6,766 nucleotides of DNA from Hyphomicrobiales bacterium (GCA_026400425.1 JAPLPC010000317.1:1-6766), one strand, 5' to 3'. Positions 1 to 6,507 are shown, counted from the stretch's first letter. Numbers and translations are program-made. Notes: generated by a model from the sequence alone, not told the origin.

Positions 1-106
1 ACTGCACCGTCACCGGTTCGGGAGCCGACTTGAAGGCATCCATGGAGAAGGAAGAGCAGCCCGCAAGGCTCAGGCCCGCTGCCGTCAATAGCAATACTCG
101 ACGCAT
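1..106 (-). CDS. Putative lipoprotein, N-terminal part only (runs off the window)
   Basis: Only the first 35 codons are present; the gene continues past base 1. Reading from the ATG at 106-104, the protein opens with a short basic stretch (MRR), a hydrophobic core and the lipobox L-A-G-C with Cys17, followed by a Ser-rich segment (CSSFSMDAF). This is a typical type II signal peptide, so the product should be lipidated on Cys17 after cleavage by signal peptidase II and anchored in the inner or outer membrane. No aspartate follows the Cys at +2 (it is Ser), which in proteobacteria favours outer-membrane sorting. The Shine-Dalgarno is weak (GGA about 8 bases before the ATG). A candidate promoter (149-177) and a CtrA-like box (195-210) lie upstream in the right orientation. 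The function cannot be told from the visible part. Confidence 0.72.
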   Translation of the reverse strand, partial: MRRVLLLTAAGLSLAGCSSFSMDAFKSAPEPVTVQ

Positions 107-148
107 AGTTGATCCATACTCTTTTGCGGCTGGCCGCTGTCCGGCGCG

Positions 149-177
149 ACAATAGGAGCGTGGGTATGATGACGCAA
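149..177 (-). promoter_or_regulatory. Candidate sigma70-type promoter for the lipoprotein gene
   Basis: On the minus strand TTGCGT (177-172) and TATTGT (154-149) are separated by 17 bases, about 43 bases before the lipoprotein ATG. The match to TTGACA/TATAAT is partial (3/6 and 4/6), so this is suggested mainly by spacing and position. Confidence 0.3.
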
Positions 178-194
178 TAAGCCGTCGCCGCTTC

Positions 195-210
195 GTTAAT
201 AAATGGTTAA
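195..210 (-). promoter_or_regulatory. CtrA-like binding site (TTAA-N7-TTAAC)
   Basis: The minus strand reads TTAACCATTTATTAAC, an exact match to the full alphaproteobacterial CtrA consensus TTAA-N7-TTAAC. It sits between the end of gph and the start of the lipoprotein gene, about 90 bases before the latter's ATG and some 60 bases upstream of the start site implied by the candidate promoter at 149-177. CtrA is the master cell-cycle and envelope regulator in alphaproteobacteria. Binding here is inferred only from the motif. Confidence 0.45.
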
Positions 211-220
211 TTCGGCCGTG

Positions 221-244
221 GAGGAACTTGAAAAGATGTTCCTC
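221..244 (-). terminator. gph: Possible terminator hairpin downstream of gph
   Basis: Perfect 7-bp inverted arms GAGGAAC (221-227) and GTTCCTC (238-244) enclose a 10-base loop, starting 9 bases after the gph stop codon. No clear run of T follows on the minus strand, so it may be a weak or factor-assisted terminator or an mRNA 3'-end stabiliser. Confidence 0.35.
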
Positions 245-253
245 TTCATGGGC

Positions 254-937
254 TTATGAGTTTTTGACGGGGATCAACCGCTCGACCGTTGCCGCCAGGT
301 CGCGGAAGTGATCGATGATCACATCCGGCTTCAGCTCCGCAATCGGGGTGTCCGTATAGCCGAAGGTCACGCCGATCACCGGCACATTGGCGCGACGGGC
401 GACGCCGACATCCGGTCCGGCATCGCCGACCATGACCACCGCCGACATCGTGCCGCCGGCTTTGGCCACGGTCTGCCGCAAAATCACCGGATCGGGCTTC
501 GATACGCCGAACGTGTCGGCGCCGCAAATGGCTGCGAATCGCGACGTCAGACCGAGTTTTTCCAGCAGCAGCTTCGAAAGCCATTCCAGCTTGTTGGTGC
601 AGACGGCGAAACGATAGCCTTTGGCCTCCAGCGTATCGAGCGCCTCGATCAGCCCGTCGAACGGTCGCGATTCGTCGGCGATATGCTCGGCATAGAACGT
701 GATGAAATCCTTCGTCAGGGCAGTCACTTCATCCGGTGTCATCTCGCGGCCGTCAGCCTCCAGCCCGCGCTCGATCAGGCGGCGGGCGCCCTGGCCGATC
801 ATCTTGCGCGCCGATTCCAGCGGCAGGGGCGCCAGGCCTTCGCGCGCCAGCACGTGGTTGAGGGCGCTGATCAGGTCAGGGGCGGTGTCGACGAGGGTGC
901 CGTCGAGGTCGAATACGACGAGGGGAGCTGTGGTCAT
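254..937 (-). CDS. gph: Phosphoglycolate phosphatase (HAD superfamily)
   Basis: The 227-residue product is a cytoplasmic HAD-family hydrolase that should dephosphorylate 2-phosphoglycolate to glycolate, salvaging the product of DNA 3'-end repair and, in CO2 fixers, of RuBisCO oxygenation. HAD motif I is FDLDGTLVDT, with nucleophile Asp10 and acid/base Asp12. Motif II is Thr114 in AVCTNK, motif III Lys147 in GVSKPDP, and motif IV GDAGPD with Asp172 and Asp176. A helical cap domain occupies roughly residues 17-90, as in Gph. The length fits the family. I chose the ATG at 937 because MTTAPLVVFDLDGT is the usual short lead-in; the frame is open to a TTG at 973, which would add 12 unconserved-looking residues. 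Neither start has a strong Shine-Dalgarno. It diverges from rpiA across a 185-base gap. Specificity among related HAD phosphatases is inferred from overall pattern. Confidence 0.9.
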   Translation of the reverse strand: MTTAPLVVFDLDGTLVDTAPDLISALNHVLAREGLAPLPLESARKMIGQGARRLIERGLEADGREMTPDEVTALTKDFITFYAEHIADESRPFDGLIEALDTLEAKGYRFAVCTNKLEWLSKLLLEKLGLTSRFAAICGADTFGVSKPDPVILRQTVAKAGGTMSAVVMVGDAGPDVGVARRANVPVIGVTFGYTDTPIAELKPDVIIDHFRDLAATVERLIPVKNS

Positions 938-1067
938 GGCAAAATCGCTAGCGGCCCGGAGCCGATCCCGCAAGAGGCCTAATCACCGCCGCCACCGGGC
1001 TGCTTTCCCAGGAAAGCGCGGCTTGCACCCTGTTCCTTGCCGGCAAACGCCGCTAGATATGCCGCGC

Positions 1068-1081
1068 TCCCGCTTGCGGGA
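1068..1081. promoter_or_regulatory. Short palindrome in the gph/rpiA divergent gap
   Basis: TCCCGC-TT-GCGGGA is a perfect 6-base inverted repeat with a 2-base centre, about 41 bases before the rpiA ATG. It could be an operator half-site pair or a leader hairpin. A second palindrome, TTGCCGGCAA, lies at 1037-1046. Short GC palindromes are common in such genomes, so function is unproven. Confidence 0.22.
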
Positions 1082-1122
1082 CCGATCTGACTGCCGATTT
1101 CGACTGCAAGGACCACGCGCCG

Positions 1123-1821
1123 ATGGATATGGACGCACTGAAACGACAGGCTGCTGCCACGGCGCTGGAACAGGTGCAGGACGGCATGAAACTCGGCCTC
1201 GGCACCGGCTCGACCGCGAAGCATTTCGTCGATCTGCTCGGCGAGCGGGTCAAGGGCGGCCTCAAGGTGATCGGTGTGCCGACCTCGGAAGCGACCCGGA
1301 TCCAGGCCGAGGCCTGCGGCGTGCCGCTGACCACGCTCGATGTCATCGATCATCTCGACCTCACCGTGGACGGCGCTGACGAGGCCGATCCCGATCTCAA
1401 CCTCATCAAGGGCGGCGGCGGTGCGCTGTTGCGCGAAAAGATCGTCGCGGCGGCGTCGGACCGGATGATCGTGATCGCCGATGACAGCAAATGGGTGCCG
1501 AAGCTCGGCCGCTTCCCGCTGCCCATCGAAGTCGTACCGTTCGGCCTCGGTGCCACCCGGCGCGCCATCGCAAGCGTGTTCGCGCAATGCGGGCTGAGCG
1601 GCGAGATGGATATCCGCGCCGGCCGGGACGGCCATGCTTTCGTCACCGATGGCGGCCACTGGATTCTCGATGCCAGGCTCGGAACCATCACTGATGCGCC
1701 GCGCCTCGCAGCTTTGCTCGGCGGCATTCCGGGCGTCGTCGAACATGGATTGTTTATCGGCCTGGCGCGCATGATCGTGCTCGCCGGATCGGACGGAATT
1801 CGCGTCGTTCAGCGGCCGTAA
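1123..1821 (+). CDS. rpiA: Ribose-5-phosphate isomerase A
   Basis: The 232-residue cytoplasmic enzyme interconverts ribose-5-phosphate and ribulose-5-phosphate in the non-oxidative pentose-phosphate pathway and, where present, the Calvin cycle. The family signatures are complete: phosphate-binding GLGTGSTA (residues 25-32), DGADE with Asp83 and Asp86, IKGGGGALLREK with Lys96 and catalytic base Glu105 (corresponding to Asp81, Asp84, Lys94 and Glu103 of E. coli RpiA), and the KLGRFPLPIEVVPFG strand. The ATG at 1123 is preceded by AAGGA (1108-1112) at 10 bases; an in-frame ATG two codons later would lie too far from it. The next gene starts only 24 bases after the stop codon, so the two are probably co-transcribed. 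Confidence 0.97.
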   Translation: MDMDALKRQAAATALEQVQDGMKLGLGTGSTAKHFVDLLGERVKGGLKVIGVPTSEATRIQAEACGVPLTTLDVIDHLDLTVDGADEADPDLNLIKGGGGALLREKIVAAASDRMIVIADDSKWVPKLGRFPLPIEVVPFGLGATRRAIASVFAQCGLSGEMDIRAGRDGHAFVTDGGHWILDARLGTITDAPRLAALLGGIPGVVEHGLFIGLARMIVLAGSDGIRVVQRP

Positions 1822-1845
1822 GGCTGCGATCTCAAGGAGACTGCC

Positions 1846-2382
1846 ATGAAGACCCTGTCTAAACTGCTGTTATCCGCCAGCCTCGCGCTCGGCGTCGCGG
1901 CCGTCACCTTGCCGGCTTCCGCCCAGCAGGCCGCGCCTGGCGCGGAGCGTCCGATCAAGCCGGCGTCGCCTGCCGCCATCGGCTACGCCAAGGAAATCCT
2001 GCAGATGAAGAATGCGAGCGCGATGTATGCGAACGCCATTCCCAACATGGTCCAGCGCGTCAAGGATTCGCTGCTGCAGAGCAATCTGAACTATCAGAAA
2101 GATCTCAACGAGGTCGCCGTCGTCGTCGCGCAGGCCAATGCGGGCCGTGACAAGGAGATCGGCGAGCAGATGGCGCGTATCTATGCCAGCGACTTCACCG
2201 AGGCCGAACTGAAGGACCTCACGACGTTCTACAAGTCGCCGCTCGGGCAGAAGCTGCTGAAGATGGAGCCACAGTCGATTTCCGCCAGCGTGAACTATAT
2301 GCAGCAGTGGGCCCAGCAATTCGCCGAGCAGGTCAACGGCCAGTTCCGCGCCGAAATGCGCAAGCGCGGCAAGGAAATCTGA
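1846..2382 (+). CDS. Secreted DUF2059 family protein
   Basis: A 178-residue protein of unknown function. Residues 1-26 form a clear Sec signal peptide (MKTLSKLLLS, a hydrophobic core, then PASA before QQ), so the mature protein should be periplasmic. The mature part is mostly helical and charged, with no transmembrane segment. The DUF2059 signature is visible as DFTEAELKDL (116-125) and FYKSPLGQKLLK (128-139), preceded by a region (52-110) rich in helix-forming residues. The start is firm: AAGGAG (1834-1839) lies 6 bases before the ATG. It follows rpiA by 24 bases and precedes gor by 148 bases containing a palindromic repeat. No catalytic residues are recognisable. DUF2059 proteins have no well-established activity, and proximity to rpiA and gor does not define one. 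Confidence 0.88.
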   Translation: MKTLSKLLLSASLALGVAAVTLPASAQQAAPGAERPIKPASPAAIGYAKEILQMKNASAMYANAIPNMVQRVKDSLLQSNLNYQKDLNEVAVVVAQANAGRDKEIGEQMARIYASDFTEAELKDLTTFYKSPLGQKLLKMEPQSISASVNYMQQWAQQFAEQVNGQFRAEMRKRGKEI

Positions 2383-2395
2383 GATTCGCTTCTTC

Positions 2396-2483
2396 CTCGT
2401 CATTGCGAGGAGCACTTGCGACGAAGCAATCCAGCCTTCGCCTTTGGCTTTCTGGATTGTTTCGCTGCGCTCGCAATGACGAG
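2396..2483. repeat. Intergenic palindromic repeat (Bradyrhizobium/Rhodopseudomonas type)
   Basis: An 88-base imperfect palindrome fills most of the gap between the DUF2059 gene and gor. The outer arms are perfect 14-mers, CTCGTCATTGCGAG (2396-2409) and CTCGCAATGACGAG (2470-2483). The inner arms CGAAGCAATCCAG (2422-2434) and CTGGATTGTTTCG (2452-2464) pair with a single G-U. The GTCATTGCGAG...GCAATCCAG...CTGGATTG...CTCGCAATGAC layout matches, from memory, the abundant dispersed palindromic element in genomes of this group. As RNA it would fold into a long hairpin with a two-part stem, which could stabilise the rpiA-DUF2059 mRNA end or attenuate transcription into gor. Confidence 0.82.
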
Positions 2484-2530
2484 CTTTGGCTCGTTCTTAA
2501 TCCCATCCTGCACGTGCGGCGGAGTAGTTC

Positions 2531-3925
2531 ATGTCCAGCAAGTCTGACTTCGACGTCGATCTGTTCGTCATCGGTGGTGGCTCGGGTGGCGTGCGCGCTG
2601 CGCGCATCGCCGCCGGCTACGGTGCCCGCGTCATGGTTGCCGAGGAGTATCGCTTCGGCGGCACTTGCGTGATCCGCGGCTGCGTCCCGAAGAAGCTGAT
2701 GGTCTATGCCTCGCATGTCAGCCGCGACATCGACGATGCCAAGGGGTTCGGCTGGACGATTCCAAGTGCAAGCTTCGACTGGTCGGCGTTCATCGCTGCG
2801 AAGGACCGAGAGATTGCGAGGCTTGAGGGGATCTACACCACCAATGTGGAGAAGCCCGGCGCCAAGGCCGTCAAGGCCCGCGCCGAGTTCGTGGACCCGC
2901 ATACGCTCAAGCTGAGCAACGGCGAAACGGTGCGCGCCAAGCACATCCTCATCGCCACCGGCGGTACGCCCAATCACGGCCCGATCATCCCCGGCATCGA
3001 GCATGTTATTTCTTCCAACGAAGTATTTCATCTGCCGGAGCTGCCGAAACGCATCGTGATCCAGGGCGGCGGATATATCGCGCTGGAATTTGCCTGCATC
3101 TTTGCCGGCCTCGGCTCGGCGGTCACCGTGGTCTATCGCGGCGACAACATCTTGCGCGGCTTCGACGAGGACGTCCGCGCCCATGTCCGCAAGGAGATGG
3201 AGAAGCAGGGCATCACCATCCTCACCGGTTGCACGGTGAAGGCCGTCGACAAGAATCGTCATGAGTTCTGTGCCCATCTCTCGGACGGGGCCAGCATCGC
3301 GGCCGATCAGGTTCTGTTCGCCATCGGCCGTCATGCCAACACCAATGGTCTCGGGCTCGACAAGGCCGGCGTCACGTTCCGGCATATCGACGGATCGATC
3401 GTCGTCGATGATTTCTCGCGAACCAACGTGCCGCACATCTATGCGGTGGGCGACGTCACGAACCGTGTGAACCTCACGCCGGTGGCGATCCGCGAAGGAC
3501 ATGCGTTTGCCGATACCGTGTTCGGCGGCAAGACCGTCAGGGTCGATCACGGCAATATCCCGACTGCCGTGTTCACGCAGCCCGAAGTCGGCACCGTCGG
3601 CATGACAGAGGACGAGGCCCGCGCCGCGTTCACGCATGTCGATATCTACAAAACGGATTTCCGCAGCATCAAATCCACGATCTCCGGCAGCGACAGCCGC
3701 GTGCTGATGAAGCTGATCGTCGATGGCGCGACCGATGTGGTGGTCGGCTGCCATATCGTCGGTCCGGAGGCCGCGGAGCTGATTCAGATTCTCGGCATCT
3801 GCATCAAGCTGAAAGCCACCAAAGCGGATTTCGATGCGACGGTCGCCGTGCATCCAAGTGCCGCGGAAGAGCTGGTGACCATGCGTACGCCGACCGCGCG
3901 TTACGTGCGGGAAGCCGCGGAGTAG
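2531..3925 (+). CDS. gor: Glutathione reductase (NADPH, FAD)
   Basis: The 464-residue cytoplasmic flavoprotein disulfide reductase regenerates glutathione from glutathione disulfide with NADPH. Features in order: FAD-binding GGGSGG (15-20); the redox-active disulfide in GGTCVIRGCVPKK, Cys46 and Cys51; the second dinucleotide fold IQGGGYIALEF (177-187) with Arg203 and Arg209 placed as in NADPH-using glutathione reductases; the FAD motif around IYAVGDVTN; and the C-terminal HPSAAEE with His441 and Glu446 forming the catalytic acid/base pair (like His439 and Glu444 in E. coli Gor). The spacing CVIRGC and the Arg pair separate it from lipoamide dehydrogenase and mercuric reductase. The ATG at 2531 has GGAG at 2521-2524. 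It lies downstream of rpiA and the DUF2059 gene but may have its own promoter because of the 148-base gap. Confidence 0.95.
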   Translation: MSSKSDFDVDLFVIGGGSGGVRAARIAAGYGARVMVAEEYRFGGTCVIRGCVPKKLMVYASHVSRDIDDAKGFGWTIPSASFDWSAFIAAKDREIARLEGIYTTNVEKPGAKAVKARAEFVDPHTLKLSNGETVRAKHILIATGGTPNHGPIIPGIEHVISSNEVFHLPELPKRIVIQGGGYIALEFACIFAGLGSAVTVVYRGDNILRGFDEDVRAHVRKEMEKQGITILTGCTVKAVDKNRHEFCAHLSDGASIAADQVLFAIGRHANTNGLGLDKAGVTFRHIDGSIVVDDFSRTNVPHIYAVGDVTNRVNLTPVAIREGHAFADTVFGGKTVRVDHGNIPTAVFTQPEVGTVGMTEDEARAAFTHVDIYKTDFRSIKSTISGSDSRVLMKLIVDGATDVVVGCHIVGPEAAELIQILGICIKLKATKADFDATVAVHPSAAEELVTMRTPTARYVREAAE

Positions 3926-3939
3926 CGAAGGTCCTTCGC
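3925..3939. terminator. Possible bidirectional terminator between convergent gor and hydrolase genes
   Basis: GCGAAGG-T-CCTTCGC is a perfect 7-base inverted repeat with one central base, beginning at the last base of the gor stop codon and ending 18 bases before the end of the convergent hydrolase gene. Folded as RNA it gives about a 6-bp stem with a 3-base loop. No T-run is present, so intrinsic termination is uncertain, but the position suits a shared 3' end. Confidence 0.35.
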
Positions 3940-3957
3940 GCGGATGCCGCGGGCGGA

Positions 3958-4872
3958 TTACGTTTCGCTGATCCGCGCGACACTATCGTCCATCTGCAGC
4001 CATTCGGCAGCGCCGCGCCACAGCGTGTCGCGGTGCTCGGGGCGGAAAAATCCGAAATGTCCGATCCGCTCGCTGCCGGCTTCGATCGGCCGGATCGTAT
4101 CGATGTCCGGCTTCAGCGATGTGAAGCCCGCGCACAGCATCTCCACCGCCGGACGCGTCGCCCATGGGTCGTCGGTAAAGCACAGCGCCCGCAATGGGCC
4201 GCGATAGTGCGGAAAATTCATCAGCGCGCGCAGCGAGGGATCGTCGAAGAAGTAACGGTCGCTGGTCACCCATCTCGACCATTCGAGCAGCACGTCCTTG
4301 GGCAGATCGAGCCCCAATCCGATTTTGCCGGGTGCATAGCCGATCATCTGCGTCAGAGCCGGGCCGACGAATTTCATCAGCGCATAGATGCGGTAGTTTT
4401 CCGGCGGCGTCATCAGCCGCCAGGTGCCGGCCTGCGCCGCGATGAACAACGCGCGCGACACTTCTGTGTTGTTCGGGATCAGACCCAATGCCTGGCCGCC
4501 GAAGGAATGTCCGACATAGCTGAGCGGCAGTTTGTAGCGCGCGCGCATCCAGTTCACCGCCGCGGTGACATCGAGCGCTGCCCAGTCGGTCATGCTGGCC
4601 CTGAAGCCGCGCAGCGAGGTGGCGCGTTTGGGGCGGGAGTCGCCGGTGCCGCGATAGTCATAGGTCAGCACGGCGCAGCCGCGCTTCGCCAGATAGCAGG
4701 CAAAGCCGCGATAGATTTTCCGCCGCACGGCAGTGGCCGAATTGATCAGCACGGCATGGGTGCGGACGCCGCGTGGCAGATACAGCGTCGCACCCAATGC
4801 AAAGCCGTCCATGGCCTCGATCGTGATGTCGTCGGAAAACGCGTCATCCGCGGCGGCGTCCGCCAGTGTCAT
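3958..4872 (-). CDS. Alpha/beta hydrolase, function unknown
   Basis: A probably cytoplasmic serine hydrolase of the alpha/beta fold, about 304 residues from the ATG at 4872. An early strand pair (ITIEAMDGFALGATLYLPRG) leads to the fold core. The nucleophile elbow is GHSFGG with Ser123, the likely acid is Asp234 or Asp235 in CFTDDPWA, and the likely base is His272 in RIGHFGFF, so the triad looks complete. The YDYRGTGDSR segment (71-80) is typical of this group of predicted hydrolases (the COG4757-like type, from memory). The substrate cannot be deduced. The start is uncertain: ATGs at 4887 and 5016 are in frame. I prefer 4872, because residues beyond it look unconserved, the frame would otherwise cover the promoter region of the divergent gene, and GGGGA lies about 8 bases before it. 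Convergent with gor, divergent from the DAHP synthase gene. Confidence 0.85.
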   Translation of the reverse strand: MTLADAAADDAFSDDITIEAMDGFALGATLYLPRGVRTHAVLINSATAVRRKIYRGFACYLAKRGCAVLTYDYRGTGDSRPKRATSLRGFRASMTDWAALDVTAAVNWMRARYKLPLSYVGHSFGGQALGLIPNNTEVSRALFIAAQAGTWRLMTPPENYRIYALMKFVGPALTQMIGYAPGKIGLGLDLPKDVLLEWSRWVTSDRYFFDDPSLRALMNFPHYRGPLRALCFTDDPWATRPAVEMLCAGFTSLKPDIDTIRPIEAGSERIGHFGFFRPEHRDTLWRGAAEWLQMDDSVARISET

Positions 4873-4956
4873 CCCTGAATTCCCCATGCCGGCCCAAGCA
4901 AATGCGAATTCGGCAGGTCGTGCAAGGGCTTGAAGCGCACCGTCGGGTTTGCCCGT

Positions 4957-4970
4957 GTTGGATTTCCAAC
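4957..4970. promoter_or_regulatory. Palindrome overlapping the candidate -35 of the DAHP synthase gene
   Basis: GTTGGA-TT-TCCAAC is a perfect 6-base inverted repeat with a 2-base centre. It overlaps the TTGGAT element of the candidate promoter at 4958-4986, the position expected of a repressor operator. No known regulator is assigned. Confidence 0.28.
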
Positions 4971-4986
4971 TGGCGAAGCCTATATG
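4958..4986 (+). promoter_or_regulatory. Candidate promoter of the DAHP synthase gene
   Basis: TTGGAT (4958-4963) and TATATG (4981-4986) are spaced by 17 bases, about 58 bases before the ATG. An alternative -10, TATAAC (4994-4999), matches the consensus better (5/6) but has only a poor -35, TGGCGA (4971-4976), also at 17 bases. One of the two is probably used. Confidence 0.35.
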
Positions 4987-5043
4987 ACCCATGTATAACG
5001 CGGCCTCCGCAGCCATAAGGCGCGGTTTTCAGGAGACAATTTC

Positions 5044-6507
5044 ATGTCCGAGCGGTGGACACCCGAGAGCTGGCGGGGCAAGCCCGTCATGCAGATGCCG
5101 GCCTATCCGGATGCGAAGGCCCTGAGCGACGTCGAGGCGCAGCTCGCCACGTTTCCGCCGCTGGTGTTTGCGGGTGAGGCCCGCAATCTGAAGAAGCAGC
5201 TCGCCCGCGTGGCCAACGGCGAGGCTTTCCTGCTGCAGGGCGGCGATTGCGCCGAGAGCTTTGCTGAGCACGGCGCCAACAACATCCGCGATTTCTTCCG
5301 CGCGTTCCTGCAGATGTCGGTCGTCCTCACTTACGCCGGCGCGTTGCCGGTGGTCAAAGTGGGGCGCATCGCCGGGCAGTTCGCCAAGCCGCGTTCGTCG
5401 CCGATGGAGAAGGCCGACGGCCAGGAATTGCCGAGCTATCGCGGCGACATCGTCAACGACATCGCCTTCACGCCAGAATCCCGCGTGCCGGATCCGCAAC
5501 GTCAGCTGATGGCCTATCGGCAGTCGGCGGCGACTCTGAACCTGCTGCGCGCATTCGCGACCGGTGGCTTCGCCAATCTCGGCAGCGTGCACCAGTGGAT
5601 GCTCGGTTTCCTCAAGGATTCGCAGCAGTCGCGCCGCTATCAGGAATTGGCCGATCGTATCTCGGACGCGCTCAACTTCATGCGCGCTTGCGGCCTCGAT
5701 CTCGAAGCCCATCCGGAGCTGCGTTCGACCGATTTCTACACCAGCCATGAAGCGCTGCTGCTCGGCTATGAGCAGGCCTTCACCCGCGTCGATTCCACCA
5801 CCGGCGACTGGTACGCGACCTCCGGCCACATGCTGTGGATCGGCGATCGCACCCGCCAGCTCGATCACGCCCATGTCGAGTATTTCCGCGGTATCAAGAA
5901 TCCGATCGGCCTGAAATGCGGCCCGTCGCTGAAGCCCGATGAATTGCTGAAGCTGATCGACGTGCTGAATCCGGATAACGAGCCGGGTCGGCTGACGCTG
6001 ATCAGCCGCTTCGGCCATGAGAAGGTCGGCGATCATCTGCCGGGCTTCATCCGCGCGGTGCAGAAGGAAGGCCGCAAGGTGGTGTGGTCGTGCGATCCGA
6101 TGCACGGCAACACCATCACGTCGAGCTCGGGCTACAAGCCCCGCCCGTTCGATCGCATCCTGTCCGAGGTGAAGTCGTTCTTCCAGATCATCACGTCGAG
6201 CTCGGGCTACAAGACCCGCCCGTTCGATCGCATCCTGTCCGAGGTGAAGTCGTTCTTCCAGATCCATGCGGCCGAAGGCACCCATCCGGGCGGCGTGCAT
6301 CTGGAAATGACCGGCCAGAACGTCACCGAATGCACCGGCGGCGCGCGCGCGATTTCCGACGAGGATCTCAACGACCGCTATCACACGGTCTGCGATCCGC
6401 GCCTGAACGCCGAGCAGTCCGTCGACATGGCATTCCTGATCGCCGAACTGCTGAAGACCTCGCGCACCGGCAAGGAGCAGCCGCTGCCGGTGGCTTTGGG
6501 GCTCTGA
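5044..6507 (+). CDS. aroG: Class II DAHP synthase with an internal 25-residue tandem duplication
   Basis: 3-deoxy-7-phosphoheptulonate synthase of the class II (plant/mycobacterial AroG) type. It condenses phosphoenolpyruvate with erythrose-4-phosphate as the first step of the shikimate pathway in the cytoplasm. All four metal ligands are present: Cys69 in QGGDCAESF, His354 in DPMHGNT, Glu421 in HLEMTG and Asp451 in CDPRLN (equivalent to Cys87, His369, Glu411 and Asp441 of M. tuberculosis AroG). The PEP-site Arg108 in VGRIAGQFAKPRS is also there. The start is firm: AGGAG (5031-5035) lies 8 bases before the ATG. The protein has 487 residues; removing one copy of residues 358-382/383-407 gives 462, the normal size. 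His354 to Glu421 spans 67 residues instead of 42. Symbol use varies among genomes; aroG is used for the class. Whether the enzyme is active with the insert is open. Diacylglycerol kinase follows after 17 bases. Confidence 0.93.
   Translation: MSERWTPESWRGKPVMQMPAYPDAKALSDVEAQLATFPPLVFAGEARNLKKQLARVANGEAFLLQGGDCAESFAEHGANNIRDFFRAFLQMSVVLTYAGALPVVKVGRIAGQFAKPRSSPMEKADGQELPSYRGDIVNDIAFTPESRVPDPQRQLMAYRQSAATLNLLRAFATGGFANLGSVHQWMLGFLKDSQQSRRYQELADRISDALNFMRACGLDLEAHPELRSTDFYTSHEALLLGYEQAFTRVDSTTGDWYATSGHMLWIGDRTRQLDHAHVEYFRGIKNPIGLKCGPSLKPDELLKLIDVLNPDNEPGRLTLISRFGHEKVGDHLPGFIRAVQKEGRKVVWSCDPMHGNTITSSSGYKPRPFDRILSEVKSFFQIITSSSGYKTRPFDRILSEVKSFFQIHAAEGTHPGGVHLEMTGQNVTECTGGARAISDEDLNDRYHTVCDPRLNAEQSVDMAFLIAELLKTSRTGKEQPLPVALGL
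6115..6264 (+). repeat. 75-bp in-frame tandem duplication inside the DAHP synthase gene
   Basis: Copy 1 (6115-6189) and copy 2 (6190-6264) abut directly and match at 74 of 75 bases. The one difference is C6139 against A6214, giving K-P-R-P in copy 1 and K-T-R-P in copy 2; K-T-R is the version in the mycobacterial enzyme. Each copy encodes 25 residues beginning ITSSSGYK and ending KSFFQI. Copy 1 joins naturally to the upstream HGNT motif and copy 2 to the downstream IHAAEGTHPGG, so only the I-I seam in the middle is new. Confidence 0.97.

Noticed and set aside
107..253. The gap between the lipoprotein gene and gph searched for a tRNA or small RNA gene
   Set aside because: No cloverleaf or known RNA was seen; only the candidate promoter, the CtrA-like box and a 7-bp hairpin stand out.
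308..982. A 224-codon plus-strand open frame antisense to gph
   Set aside because: Low-complexity His/Arg-rich translation; the minus strand has the complete HAD motif set.
2333..3853. A 506-codon minus-strand open frame antisense to gor
   Set aside because: It is the complement of a strongly coding GC-rich gene; its translation is rich in Asp/His/Arg with no recognisable domain, and gor has complete catalytic motifs on the other strand.
6115..6264. Direct repeats considered as a CRISPR array or mobile-element target-site duplication
   Set aside because: There are only two copies with no spacer between them, and they are coding in frame inside a conserved enzyme; no inserted element lies between them.
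5029..6384. A 451-codon minus-strand open frame antisense to the DAHP synthase
   Set aside because: Shadow of the real gene caused by GC-biased codons; no ribosome binding site or domain, and the plus strand holds all class II DAHP synthase motifs.
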